This document shows positions 54,009 through 62,271 of a stretch of DNA of 64,000 nt, one piece after another. Location of the stretch: the NCBI GenBank assembly GCA_963663945.1, contig OY760687.1, positions 1,116,001 to 1,180,000 of the forward strand, in the 5' to 3' direction. The notes under the pieces are model-generated. The model saw only the letters and a list, made by a program, of their open reading frames with translations, ran no database searches and was not told the origin of the DNA. The stretch comes from Bin87 sp963663945 (GTDB lineage Bacteria; Chloroflexota; Dehalococcoidia; Lucifugimonadales; UBA3495). Each line of letters starts with the position of its first letter. Position 1 is the stretch's first letter. The position numbers were made by a program, and so were the translations under genes.

Positions 54009-54485
54009 GTGAACGCTACACCGCGACAGCTGACTTGCTACATCAAGAAAACTCAGGCCAACCCCGAGACGTGGGAGGGGTTCTGTGTGGAAGTGGACAT
54101 CCCGGCTATCGGGGATACTTACGAAGAAGTCGTTGGGAAGATGCATGAGCGCCTGGGAAACTATATCGATTTCATCCATGATCGCCAGCCCGATGACGAA
54201 CAGATGCTGATGTTCCGCCCAATGCCTGGCGGACAGGTGTGGAAGCTGAAATTTGAAGAGCGCGTCCTGCAACGTCTGCCGTTTTCCAGTCGTCAGATTC
54301 GCAAAACCTTTGTCAGCACCGAGAAAGGTATCCCGCCGCAGTTGGATCCCACGCACACGGAATTGTGCTTCAGTTGCCGAAAATATCGCAGCGTGAACCA
54401 GTTCGAGGTATTCCACGAACCCAACTCCGCCTACGTGTGGTACGACAAGACCTGCAACTTCTGCAAGGATGCCGGAGTCGACTGA
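54009..54485 (+). CDS. HicB-like domain fused to a C-terminal CxxC zinc-finger-like tail
   Basis: 158 residues from GTG 54009. Residues 1-70 (WEGFCVEVDIPAIGDTYEEVVGKMHERLGNYIDFIHD in part) have the HicB/DUF1902-like pattern: a strand-turn with DIPAIGDTYEEVV and a helix. The C-terminal part has two CxxC pairs, CFSCRKY near 119-122 and CNFC near 151-154, suggesting a zinc-binding element. HicB antitoxins usually pair with a HicA toxin; no hicA is adjacent, so the protein is probably an orphan or a different regulator. A terminator follows. Confidence 0.55.
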   Translation: MNATPRQLTCYIKKTQANPETWEGFCVEVDIPAIGDTYEEVVGKMHERLGNYIDFIHDRQPDDEQMLMFRPMPGGQVWKLKFEERVLQRLPFSSRQIRKTFVSTEKGIPPQLDPTHTELCFSCRKYRSVNQFEVFHEPNSAYVWYDKTCNFCKDAGVD

Positions 54486-54504
54486 ACGGCGCCACCGGAT
54501 ACAC

Positions 54505-54545
54505 GAAAAAACGCCGCCCCACGTCCGTGGAGCGGCATTTTTTTC
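54505..54545. terminator. Bidirectional terminator with T-run and A-run
   Basis: GCCGCCCCACG (54513-54523) pairs with CGTGGAGCGGC (54526-54536) with one mismatch, flanked by AAAAAA on the left and TTTTTTT on the right. It separates the convergent HicB-like and DUF35 genes. Confidence 0.88.
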
Positions 54546-54585
54546 ATGCTTGTTCCGCCCAGTTGCCGGGCGTGCGACGAGAGCT

Positions 54586-55005
54586 CTACGCCGGCCGGAA
54601 AACCAGACCCGGTTCATCCGGGTCGATTTCGGTCAAGTCGATGGCGAGGGCCATTCCGGTGCGGATGTTCTGCGGGTTGGATGCGTCGACGCCGGCAATC
54701 CGAGCCGAAATCCGAGGCCCCTCTTCCAGGGTGACGATGCCGGTGCAGTACGGGTTGTTCCGGCCAAACCCCTTCGCTTCCAGTGAAGCCGGCGCGACGG
54801 ATATGCACGTAAAGGTGCTCAACGTGGCGCGGCCGCTGAATTCGTGCCACTCCATGTCACGACTGTGGCTCATGGGGTCAACGGGACGCGCTTCCGCGTA
54901 GATGTTGCCGTTTTCACGACAACGGACACCCATGAACCGGCCTTCCTGCAGGAAAGCGTAGAACGATGCCGCGTTGAACGGCCGGGATTCCGCTTCCGAA
55001 GTCAT
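54586..55005 (-). CDS. DUF35/OB-fold acyl-CoA-associated protein lacking most zinc-ribbon cysteines
   Basis: 139 residues. FNAASFYAFLQEGRFMGVRCRENGNIYAEARPVDP (in part, FNAASFYAFLQEGRF near 10-24 and GVRCRENG near 26-33) corresponds to the N-terminal helix and zinc-ribbon of DUF35, then the OB-fold with ATLSTFTCISVAP near 60-72 and GPRISARI. Only one of the four zinc-ribbon Cys remains. DUF35 proteins partner with thiolases and act on acyl-CoA; the thiolase gene starts the operon immediately upstream (11 bases). Possible loss of zinc suggests a scaffold role. Confidence 0.78.
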   Translation of the reverse strand: MTSEAESRPFNAASFYAFLQEGRFMGVRCRENGNIYAEARPVDPMSHSRDMEWHEFSGRATLSTFTCISVAPASLEAKGFGRNNPYCTGIVTLEEGPRISARIAGVDASNPQNIRTGMALAIDLTEIDPDEPGLVFRPA

Positions 55006-55016
55006 TCGGGATCCTC

Positions 55017-56291
55017 CTACCCGCGCTGCAACACGTTGACGACACAGGTGCCGCCGGTACCGCCCACATTGTGCGTCAGGCCGAACTCCAGGTCGGGGTT
55101 GGCCAACTGACGTTCGCCGGCCTCGCCGCGGAGTTGCTTGTAAACTTCGATGACCTGGGCCACGCCGCTGGCACCGACGGGATGGCCCTTGGCCTTCAGG
55201 CCTCCGCTGGTGTTGATGGGACGATCGCCGTTGCGGGCCGTGCGCCCTTCGTCCACCGCGTGCGGGCCCTCGCCCGGGGCAAAGAATCCCAGGTCTTCGC
55301 TGGCGACGATCTCGGCGATGGTGAAGCAGTCGTGCACCTCGGCAACCCCAACCTGCTCCGGTCCGATGCCCGCCATCTCATAGGCCTGAGCAGAGGCGAT
55401 TTTTGCCGCCGACAGGGAGGTCAACTCCTCGGCATCATGGAGGGGCCGGCCGGTGGCCTGTCCGATGCCCGCGACATGCACCGGCTTGTCGGTGAACTGG
55501 TTGGCCAACTCGCTCGCGACCAACAGCACACAGGACGCGCCGTCGGTGATCGGCGCGCAGTCGTAAAGGCGCAGCGGCCAGGCGATCCACGGGTTGGCGC
55601 GAGCGTCGTTCAGGAAGTCCAGCTCGTCTTCCCAGTCCGGAACGGGTTCACCACGCTGCTCGGCCCTGGCCTTGCGCCGGTCCATCATGTCCCTGACGGT
55701 GACCTGGAACTGAGCCTTGGGGTTCAGTTTGCCGTTCTCGTGGTTCTTGATCCCTACCTTCAGCAGGTGGTCGAGGTTGGTCTCGTACCGATCCATGTGC
55801 GCCTTGGCGATGGCGCCGAAAATGCCGGGGAAGGTAAGGCCGGCGGGCACCTCGTACAATCCGTCCGCGGCGGAGGCCAGCACGTCGGTTACTCCTTCCG
55901 TTGGCAGAGAGGTCATCTTTTCCACGCCGCCCACCAGCACCACGTCGTACATGCCGCTGGCGATGGCCATCACGCCTTCGCGCAGGGCGCTGCCGCTGCT
56001 GGCGCAGGCGTTCTCCACGCGGGTAATCGGCGTGGGTGTCATCCCCAGCCAGTCGGCCATGATGGGGGCGGTGTGACCCTGGTGCTCGAACAGGTCAGCC
56101 GAATAGTTTCCCAGGTAACCGGCCTCGATGTCCTGGGCTGAGATGCCCGTATCGATATTATCCTGCATGTCGTGGAACGCTTCGACGAACAGGTCGCGGC
56201 TGGTCTTGTCGGGGTAGGCCCCGAACTGGGACAGGCCGGCGCCGACTATGGACACCGGACGAGCCAGGCGACGGGAACGGGTGGTAGCCAT
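55017..56291 (-). CDS. Thiolase-family acetyl-CoA acyltransferase (lipid-transfer type)
   Basis: 424 residues. The nucleophilic Cys is C96 in VENACASSGSA, the sterol-carrier/thiolase signature. GGLKAKGHPVGASGVAQ near 367-384 supplies the catalytic His of the second motif, and the C-terminal LTHNVGGTGGTCVVNV near 405-420 supplies the third. The sequence VSIVGAGLSQFG at 13-24 and the partnership with the DUF35 gene suggest the SCP2-like/nonspecific-thiolase branch, acting on branched or steroid-like acyl-CoA. It is the upstream gene of a two-gene operon. Confidence 0.88.
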   Translation of the reverse strand: MATTRSRRLARPVSIVGAGLSQFGAYPDKTSRDLFVEAFHDMQDNIDTGISAQDIEAGYLGNYSADLFEHQGHTAPIMADWLGMTPTPITRVENACASSGSALREGVMAIASGMYDVVLVGGVEKMTSLPTEGVTDVLASAADGLYEVPAGLTFPGIFGAIAKAHMDRYETNLDHLLKVGIKNHENGKLNPKAQFQVTVRDMMDRRKARAEQRGEPVPDWEDELDFLNDARANPWIAWPLRLYDCAPITDGASCVLLVASELANQFTDKPVHVAGIGQATGRPLHDAEELTSLSAAKIASAQAYEMAGIGPEQVGVAEVHDCFTIAEIVASEDLGFFAPGEGPHAVDEGRTARNGDRPINTSGGLKAKGHPVGASGVAQVIEVYKQLRGEAGERQLANPDLEFGLTHNVGGTGGTCVVNVLQRG

Positions 56292-56551
56292 TTGATATTG
56301 CTCCTAGCGTGCGGTTGCGGTGGCACATCCTACAACAAAAATCGCAGGCATTGCCATACTGAGATCCCCGGCGGGAGGCGATTTCGCTACTCCATCTGAC
56401 CAATCCCCGTAGAGGAATTCGTAAGATCGATAACCGATTCAGTAATCGCCTGCTTTAGTCGTTTCTTCCGACTGTTTTTGGTCGAGGCTGAGGTTGATCA
56501 CGATATAAGGCACGTCTAGTGTGAAGGTGCGGGCGTGTGCTAGTGGGTACC

Positions 56552-56926
56552 TCATCTGGTTAGAAAGTTGATCAGCATGGATGCCGTTGCCAGCAGTGTG
56601 CTGGTTAATGCCACCGATAGTGGGAACCAGTGTTGCGAAGCCCAAGTGCGGACCGGGTGCTTGAGTTGCCGGAGTCTTTGATAACCTTGCGGGGACAAGC
56701 CTCTGGACCAGCCGTTTCTTGCCTCGTTACCATCTGCGTTATATAACGGCACGAGGTACCCATGTTTGACGAGGTACATCATTACGCATGTCAGTGCTTG
56801 CATGTGCTCTGGGGGATGATTCGCGCACATAGACTTGAACCCGGGGTGGCTCGGACTCATTATTTCGCCTGTGGAAGCAGTTTCTAGGATTTCCCTTTCC
56901 AATTCTTGATAGTCCAAATCGGGCAT
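56552..56926 (-). CDS. Hypothetical C-terminally membrane-anchored protein
   Basis: 124 residues from ATG 56926, preceded by GTGGAG; longer in-frame starts to 57085 are possible but lack support. The N-terminal part is acidic and hydrophilic (LDYQELEREILETAS). The last ~22 residues (WFPLSVALTSTLLATASMLINFL, part) form one hydrophobic segment ending LTR, so the protein is probably tail-anchored with its N-terminus inside. No family was recognised. Confidence 0.5.
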   Translation of the reverse strand: MPDLDYQELEREILETASTGEIMSPSHPGFKSMCANHPPEHMQALTCVMMYLVKHGYLVPLYNADGNEARNGWSRGLSPQGYQRLRQLKHPVRTWASQHWFPLSVALTSTLLATASMLINFLTR

Positions 56927-57470
56927 ATTGACTCCACGTAGGGCGGTGCCGATCGATAAAGACGTCGTACGCCTGAGATTGCGTTCAAGACTTAAGACAT
57001 CTGAGGGATCGTGTGGGGGATGAGACTTGGAAGCACGTTCTAGCACCCTCCACGATGCTGGATTTGATTGCCGGCAAAGATCCAAGCGTTGGCCAAGAGT
57101 TTGGAGGACAAATCGGCCCAGGGTACGCTAAGGATTCTAGGGGCAACGTTTTGGTCGAGTTTGAACCATTCTACCTACCGGCCGACGGAGCAACGTGCTG
57201 GTTGTAGGTGGAACAATTTGATCTTTGGGAGTCTGAAACTAATTGGATCGACTCGCCTCTTGGCCACTGCTCCACAGCTGTGGGGCAATTTTCAAGAACG
57301 GCTCGATCCTTATACGTCCGAACTTGGTAGATGACGTTTTTCGTCAAGTCTTTGACGAGCCCTATCGCGTCGATAAGGATTGCCGACTAGCGAAATTGCC
57401 TCCGCCGGCGGAGAGCTTGAACCGTTCGGTTCTCTTGGTGGCGGCGAATTGACCCGCTGGATCGGTCAAT
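56927..57470. other. Gene-free stretch before the fur promoter
   Basis: No recognised gene in about 540 bp; several short frames in different phases carry no family signal. It may include the promoter of the minus-strand membrane-protein gene. Confidence 0.4.
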
Positions 57471-57500
57471 TTGCGGGTGGCAAATGCCCGATGCTATACT
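57471..57500 (+). promoter_or_regulatory. Sigma-70-type promoter for the fur gene
   Basis: TTGCGG (57471-57476) and TATACT (57495-57500) are 18 bases apart, with the ATG 67 bases beyond the -10. Fur-family genes are often self-regulated, but no clear palindromic operator was identified. Confidence 0.6.
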
Positions 57501-57566
57501 TTTTCCAGTCGATGCTGCCGAAGCGGTTTTTGCGGAAGGCGACGGGCGCAGTATACGGAGGGGACG

Positions 57567-58016
57567 ATGATACAGAGCGCCGTCGTGCAGCAACTTCGCC
57601 AGGGAGGCGTCCGTGTGACGCCCCAGCGGCTGGCCATCGCCGAGGCGGTGCTCAACTCCACCGACCATCCCACGGTGCAGCAGATCCATGAACGGGTCCA
57701 GCAGCACTTCCCATCCATGACCCTGGCCACCGTTTATTCGACCCTGGGCGTTCTGTCCAAGAGCGGGTTGATCCAGGAACTCCCCTTCGCCAAGCAGTCC
57801 CGATACGAGAGCAACGTCTCGCCCCACGTGAACCTGGTGTGCATCGGCTGCGGGAACATCGCCGACGCCGACGACAGCAGCGACATCATCATCCGGCTCC
57901 GTGACCAGGTGTCTAACGAAACTCGGTTCCAGGTCATGTGGCAACGCGTCGATTTCCACGGCTGGTGCCGGTCGTGCCTGCCGGCAGACGAGACGGCGAA
58001 CTCCGTCTCCGGCTAG
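57567..58016 (+). CDS. Fur/PerR-family metal-responsive repressor
   Basis: 149 residues from ATG 57567, with GGAGGGG upstream. The winged-helix DNA-binding domain spans about 1-80 (RVTPQRLAIAEAVLNSTDHPTVQQIHERV, in part, and MTLATVYSTLGVLSKSGLI near 51-69). The dimerisation domain has the CxxC pair of LVCIGCGNI near 92-97 and a second CRSC near 133-136, typical structural zinc sites of the family. The regulatory-site residues include H88 in SPHVNLV. It probably senses Fe, Mn or peroxide; PerR rather than Fur is possible. The VOC gene downstream is 12 bases away and may be co-transcribed. Confidence 0.85.
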   Translation: MIQSAVVQQLRQGGVRVTPQRLAIAEAVLNSTDHPTVQQIHERVQQHFPSMTLATVYSTLGVLSKSGLIQELPFAKQSRYESNVSPHVNLVCIGCGNIADADDSSDIIIRLRDQVSNETRFQVMWQRVDFHGWCRSCLPADETANSVSG

Positions 58017-58028
58017 TCGGCGCTCCCT

Positions 58029-58394
58029 GTGATCACCGGCGTTGTCGGCATAACCCTGTGGACCGGCAACCTGGATCGGATGTTGCGGTTCTACCGTGAC
58101 GTTCTGCAACTGCCCCTGCATTCCTTCCACGAGGATGAGGGTTTTGCCGCCTTTGAGTTGGGCGATGTACGTTTCAACGTGGGCCGGCACGGATCGGTAA
58201 CGGGCGAGTCCAGGGATCCGTTGCGGGTGATGCCCCACTTGGGGGTCGATGACATCCACGCTGAACACGAACGCCTTGCCGCAGCCGGCGTGCCCTTCAT
58301 CCGCGTTCCCGAACGGGAGCACTGGGGTGGCTGGGTCGCCACCCTCAGCGATCCTGACGGGAACGTGCTCCAGTTGCTTCAGTTCCCCGATTAA
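58029..58394 (+). CDS. VOC-superfamily (glyoxalase-like) protein, co-oriented with fur
   Basis: 121 residues from GTG 58029. ITGVVGITLWTGNLDRMLRFYRDVLQLPLHSF (ITLWTGNLDRMLRFY near 7-21) is a VOC start. The second half has LRVMPHLGVDDIHAEHERLAAAGVPFI near 68-92 and WGGWVATLSDPDGNVLQLLQ near 99-118, where DPDGN is a hallmark turn. These are metal-dependent enzymes or resistance proteins; the substrate is unknown. The start codon is 12 bases after the fur stop. Confidence 0.82.
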   Translation: MITGVVGITLWTGNLDRMLRFYRDVLQLPLHSFHEDEGFAAFELGDVRFNVGRHGSVTGESRDPLRVMPHLGVDDIHAEHERLAAAGVPFIRVPEREHWGGWVATLSDPDGNVLQLLQFPD

Positions 58395-58414
58395 CGGTCC
58401 AACGATTCCGGCGG

Positions 58415-58666
58415 TCAGTCCCTGAGCTTGCGGGCCAACTCGGCGTTGGACGGCTCAACCAGAACGGACCCGTCGGGAAAGACGATGGTCGGGATGATCA
58501 GCCGGTTGTCGTTGACCTGCTTCACGTAGGCCTGGGCTTCGTCGTCGCCGTCAACGTTGATGTACTCGTAGGCCACGGACTGACTGTCCAGGTAGTTGCG
58601 GGAGCGGTGGCAGTCGGGGCACCATTCGGCGCCGTACAGCCTGATTTCGGGTTCGGCGGTGGTCAT
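58415..58666 (-). CDS. Glutaredoxin-like (mycoredoxin-type) thiol protein
   Basis: 83 residues from ATG 58666. The N-terminal IRLYGAEWCPDCHRSRNYLD (EWCPDCHRS at about 14-22) has the CPDC active site, and LIIPTIVFPDGSVLVEPS near 57-74 has the cis-Pro and the Asp-Gly turn of glutaredoxins. The CxxC redox centre and length match Mrx1-like proteins, which use mycothiol or glutathione-like thiols. It lies downstream of a flavin reductase-like gene on the same strand (26 bases apart), so the two may be an operon. Confidence 0.85.
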   Translation of the reverse strand: MTTAEPEIRLYGAEWCPDCHRSRNYLDSQSVAYEYINVDGDDEAQAYVKQVNDNRLIIPTIVFPDGSVLVEPSNAELARKLRD

Positions 58667-58692
58667 GCGATGGTCTCCTGAAAACAGCGGGG

Positions 58693-59352
58693 CTAATCGG
58701 CGGCCCGGACTGCGCCCTCGTCCTGCTCGGTGTAGGTGGGGCGCACCAGTTCGAACACGTCGTCGGTATGGCAGTACATGTTGCCGGCCAGGCGGCCGGT
58801 GGGCTTGAGCGCGGCGTGATCGATCCGGAGGCCGTTGGGGCCTTCGTAAAGCACCTCGTCGCTGACATGCATGCGGACGATTTCCCCGATAACGATGCCG
58901 TGGGCGTGAGGCTGCTCCCCGATGTTCACCACCTGCACCAGGCGGCACTCCATGTTCACCGGAGACTCCAGCACGCGAGGCGGCTTTATGATATCGCTGG
59001 GGGCCTCGGTCAGGCCGGCAATGTCGAACTCGGACACGTCGGAGGGGTACTCGGCGGCGGTGGCGTTCATGGCGGCCGCGATATCGTCCACCACCACGTT
59101 GACCACGTATTCGCCGGTCTCCTCGATGTTGGTCAGCGTGTCCTTGCGCTTGTCCTGCCAGCCCGGGGCGCGGCGCGACGAGGAGAAAATGACCGTGGGC
59201 GGGTTATAGGCCATGGCGTTGAAAAAGCTGAAGGGGGCCAGGTTGACCACTCCGTCAGTGGACATTGTGGACACGAACGCTATCGGCCGCGGCACCACCA
59301 CGCCGGTGAGGATCATGTTGAACCGTTCGAAGGTCTTGGGGTCGATGAGCAT
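58693..59352 (-). CDS. Flavin reductase-like (FMN-binding split-barrel) protein
   Basis: 219 residues from ATG 59352 with AGGAG before it. The split-barrel family blocks are PRPIAFVSTMSTDGVVNLAPFSFFNAMAYNPPTVIF (in part: PRPIAFVSTMS near 22-32, NLAPFSFFNA near 38-47, PPTVIFSSS near 51-59), DTLTNIEETGEYVVNVV near 71-87, and MECRLVQVVNIG near 127-138. It reduces FMN with NAD(P)H or binds flavin for a monooxygenase. The glutaredoxin-like gene follows on the same strand. Confidence 0.82.
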   Translation of the reverse strand: MLIDPKTFERFNMILTGVVVPRPIAFVSTMSTDGVVNLAPFSFFNAMAYNPPTVIFSSSRRAPGWQDKRKDTLTNIEETGEYVVNVVVDDIAAAMNATAAEYPSDVSEFDIAGLTEAPSDIIKPPRVLESPVNMECRLVQVVNIGEQPHAHGIVIGEIVRMHVSDEVLYEGPNGLRIDHAALKPTGRLAGNMYCHTDDVFELVRPTYTEQDEGAVRAAD

Positions 59353-59470
59353 CGGGGAAACTCCTGCTGTTTTGCGTGGTCTGCGGTATCTGCGGTCGAA
59401 TGGAACCGCGACAAGTATACCTTGCGTTGCGCAGCGTATCCCATAAATTGCCGCAGTCGCCCGCTTGGGA

Positions 59471-59476
59471 TAAAAT
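59471..59476 (+). promoter_or_regulatory. Probable -10 box directly in front of a CoA-transferase gene
   Basis: TAAAAT ends seven bases before the ATG at 59484, and there is no Shine-Dalgarno, the same arrangement as at mutS. Confidence 0.45.
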
Positions 59477-59483
59477 CCCCGCC

Positions 59484-60674
59484 ATGTTTGACGGGCCACT
59501 GAATGGGATCAAGGTATTGGATCTGAGCGCGGATATCGCCGGGTCTTTTTGTGGGCGGCTGCTGGCCGACTACGGCGCGGACGTGCTGAAGGTCGAACCG
59601 CCCGGCGGGTCGGCGATGCGGCGGGTCGGACCCTATTATCACGACGAGCCGCACCCGGAAAAGAGCCTGTTCTTCCTGATCCTCAACCTCAACAAAAAGG
59701 GCATTACTCTCAATCTGGAGTCGGCTGCCGGCCGACGCATCCTGAGGGAACTGGTCCCCCACATTGACCTGGTCATCGAGAGTTACCGGCCCGGACATTT
59801 GGATGAACTCGGCATCGGCTACGACGCGCTGTCGGCGATCAATCCGAACCTGGTGATGACCTCGATCACACCCTTCGGGCAGACCGGCCCCTACAGCCAG
59901 TATGCCGGCGAGGAGATCGTCGCCTACGCCATGGGCATGGTGATGGGAATCAGCGGTGTGCAGGGACGCCCGCCTCTGAAGCACGGCGGCTTCCAGGCCC
60001 AGTACCAGGGCGGCCTCTTCGGCGCCGGCGCTACGGCTATGGCCCTGTTTGCCCAGGACCGGCACGGCGTCGGCCAGCACGTGGACGTGTCCATCACCGA
60101 GTGCGTGGCATCCACCATGATGGCGACCCAGACCATCTACCCGTTCATCGGCGGCGTGCAGGTCCGGCGGGCTCCGGGAACCATGTGGGAAAACCCGATG
60201 CCCTGCAAGGACGGCTGGATTATCGTGCAGGCCGGCGGCGGCGCGACCTGGGAGGACATCGCCGACTTCTTCCAGGCCCCCGAGTTGCTGGAGCCCAGGT
60301 TTGCCGACCGCGCGCAGCGGGTCCGCAACGGCCCGGCCATGGACGAGGTGGTGTTGGACGCCATCAAGGACCGGGAGAAGTGGGAACTATTCCCGACGGC
60401 AGCGGGAAAGCGCATGCTCTTCGGCCTGGTGCAGACGCCCCCGGAATTGGCCGACTGCCCGCAGCTCGAATCCCGCGAGTTCTACCGCGAGACCGAACAC
60501 CCGGTAATCGGGCGGATCAAGGTGCCGGCCGAACTGTTCCGCATGACTCCGGCCGGGTATCAACTGCGCATGGCCGCGCCGACCCTGGGACAGCACAACG
60601 AAGAGATATTCGTCGACGGGCTGGGCTACGACCGCGAAACGCTGTCGGTCATGCGCCAGCTGGAAGTCGTCTGA
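59484..60674 (+). CDS. Family III (CaiB/BaiF) CoA-transferase
   Basis: 396 residues from ATG 59484. LNGIKVLDLSADIAGSFCGRLLADYGADVLKVEPPGG-type sequence (IKVLDLSADIAGSFCGRLL near 9-27, YGADVLKVEPP near 30-40) is the standard start. NLNKKGITLNLES near 72 follows, and VDLVIESYRPGHLDELGIGY-type sequence near 97-115 is the next block. The catalytic Asp region is HVDVSITECVAS near 195-206. Family III transferases move CoA between carboxylic acids via an aspartyl-CoA thioester. The next gene is a second member on the same strand, 32 bases away. Confidence 0.87.
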   Translation: MFDGPLNGIKVLDLSADIAGSFCGRLLADYGADVLKVEPPGGSAMRRVGPYYHDEPHPEKSLFFLILNLNKKGITLNLESAAGRRILRELVPHIDLVIESYRPGHLDELGIGYDALSAINPNLVMTSITPFGQTGPYSQYAGEEIVAYAMGMVMGISGVQGRPPLKHGGFQAQYQGGLFGAGATAMALFAQDRHGVGQHVDVSITECVASTMMATQTIYPFIGGVQVRRAPGTMWENPMPCKDGWIIVQAGGGATWEDIADFFQAPELLEPRFADRAQRVRNGPAMDEVVLDAIKDREKWELFPTAAGKRMLFGLVQTPPELADCPQLESREFYRETEHPVIGRIKVPAELFRMTPAGYQLRMAAPTLGQHNEEIFVDGLGYDRETLSVMRQLEVV

Positions 60675-60706
60675 ACGCCGCAACGGATGTGGGGAGCAAC
60701 TGACTG

Positions 60707-62059
60707 ATGACCGCTCTGCCCCTGGAAGGGATTCGGGTTCTCGATTCCACCTACGTGTTTGCGCTGCCCTACACCGGCGGGCAGCTGGCGGATCTGGGCG
60801 CGGAGGTCATCAAGATCGAGGGTCCGGGCCGACCCGACATCACGCGTGGCGGCGGGCTCTACGGCACCTTCCCCGACAACGACCCGGGCGAGGACTGGTG
60901 GAACCGGCCCAGCACGTACCAGCTGCTCAACCGCGGCAAGCGGTCCATGGTGCTGGACATGGCGCAGGAGGAGGGCCGGCAGATCTTCAGCGAGTTGGTG
61001 ATGGTCAGCGACGTCGTGATGGAGAACTTCACCCCCCGCGTCATGCGTCGGTGGAACCTGGACTACCCCAACCTGCGCAAGCTGCGGCCCGATATCATCA
61101 TGGTGTCCAACACGGGGTATGGCCACGGCGACGGTCCCTACTCCTCCTACCCGGCCCAGGCCACCACCCAGGAGGGCACCCACGGTCACTGCTGGATCAC
61201 CGGATACCCGGGAGACGAACCGTCCAAGGCCGGCCGCTCGTTCGTCGACTTCCTCTCCACCTGGAGCGCGATGCTGGCCATCGGGTCCGCCCTGCGCTAC
61301 CGGAACCGCACGGGCAAGGGTCTGTGGGTGGACATCGGCATGTACCAGGCCGGCGTGATGTTCCTGTCCGAATACCTGATGGACGCCATCGCCAACGGGC
61401 GCGAGGGCGAGCGCATCGGCAACCGCCATCCCAACCGCGCGCCCCAGGGGGCCTATCCCGCCGCCGGCGACGACGAGTGGATCACCCTGTCCGTAGCCGA
61501 CAACGAGCAGTGGATCGCCCTGTGCCGCCTGATGGAGCGGGACGATCTGGCCTCCGACAAAAGGTTCGCCACCCTGGCCGGCCGCCAGCGGGATCACGAC
61601 GAGATCGACGAGGCCGTCGGCCAGTGGACGAAGCACCACGACAAGTACGAGATGATGCACGCCCTGCAGGCTAGGGGCATCGCCTCCGGCCCCGTGCTCA
61701 GCGGCAAGGACGTCCACTTCGACCCCCATTACCGCAGCCGCAACTTCCTGGAACGGGTGGAGTACCCGCCGGATCGGAACATGGGCACGCGCATCATCAT
61801 GGGCCGCCCCTATAAGCTATCGAAGACGCCGCTGGAGATACGCGGCCCGGCGCCGAACTTCGGCCAGGACAACGTGCCCCTGCTGGAGGCGCTGCTGGGC
61901 AAACCCGCCGAGCAGGTTGCCGCCTGGGCCGACGCCACGGTGATTACCGAGGTTCCCACCACCGGCGAGCCGTCGCCGACGCTGGATCCCGAGGAACTGG
62001 TGGAGCGCCGCCAGCTGGCCGCGTGGGACCCGGAATACCGCCAGCGCCTGGGCATTTGA
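60707..62059 (+). CDS. Family III (CaiB/BaiF) CoA-transferase, second copy
   Basis: 450 residues. IRVLDSTYVFALPYTGGQLADLGAEVIKIEGPG-type N-terminus (RVLDSTYVFALPYTGGQLAD near 8-27 and LGAEVIKIEGPG near 28-39), NRGKRSMVLDM near 76-86, MENFTPRVMRRWNLDY near 104-119, and GLWVDIGMYQAGVMF near 205-219 with the active-site Asp. It is longer than the first copy by an extended C-terminal region. The pair may form a heteromer or act on related acids; the substrate is not determined. It ends just before tRNA-CAT. Confidence 0.87.
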   Translation: MTALPLEGIRVLDSTYVFALPYTGGQLADLGAEVIKIEGPGRPDITRGGGLYGTFPDNDPGEDWWNRPSTYQLLNRGKRSMVLDMAQEEGRQIFSELVMVSDVVMENFTPRVMRRWNLDYPNLRKLRPDIIMVSNTGYGHGDGPYSSYPAQATTQEGTHGHCWITGYPGDEPSKAGRSFVDFLSTWSAMLAIGSALRYRNRTGKGLWVDIGMYQAGVMFLSEYLMDAIANGREGERIGNRHPNRAPQGAYPAAGDDEWITLSVADNEQWIALCRLMERDDLASDKRFATLAGRQRDHDEIDEAVGQWTKHHDKYEMMHALQARGIASGPVLSGKDVHFDPHYRSRNFLERVEYPPDRNMGTRIIMGRPYKLSKTPLEIRGPAPNFGQDNVPLLEALLGKPAEQVAAWADATVITEVPTTGEPSPTLDPEELVERRQLAAWDPEYRQRLGI

Positions 62060-62123
62060 CGATTGGGCAGTCGGGGTCTAACCTGAATCGTGGCGTGGGA
62101 TCGACGCTCACGTCGCGCGTTCG

Positions 62124-62195
62124 GGGCCCGTAGCTCAGTGGAAGAGCATCCGACTCATAATCGGCAGGTCACAGGTTCGAACCCTGTCGGGCCCA
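62124..62195 (+). tRNA. tRNA with CAT anticodon (Met or lysidine-modified Ile2)
   Basis: The sequence begins GGGCCCG and ends CGGGCCC-A; CCA is not encoded. The anticodon loop CTCATAA gives CAT in the stem CCGA/TCGG. The pairing of the first acceptor bases excludes an initiator of the usual type. Met and Ile2 (after tRNA-lysidine synthesis) cannot be separated by eye. Confidence 0.85.
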
Positions 62196-62271
62196 CTACA
62201 CCGGTTAGCCGTTTGTCGCACGTAAGGGTCGTACAGCATGTCGGTCGGGACGATCGCCGCCGGGGCGAACC

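Noticed and set aside
55071..56141. Long plus-strand open frame opposite the thiolase gene
   Set aside because: Antisense of a well-recognised thiolase; composition is a mirror of GC-rich codon use.
57387..58322. Long minus-strand open frame opposite the fur and VOC genes
   Set aside because: GC-rich antisense frame; the plus strand carries two clear families with ribosome-binding sites.
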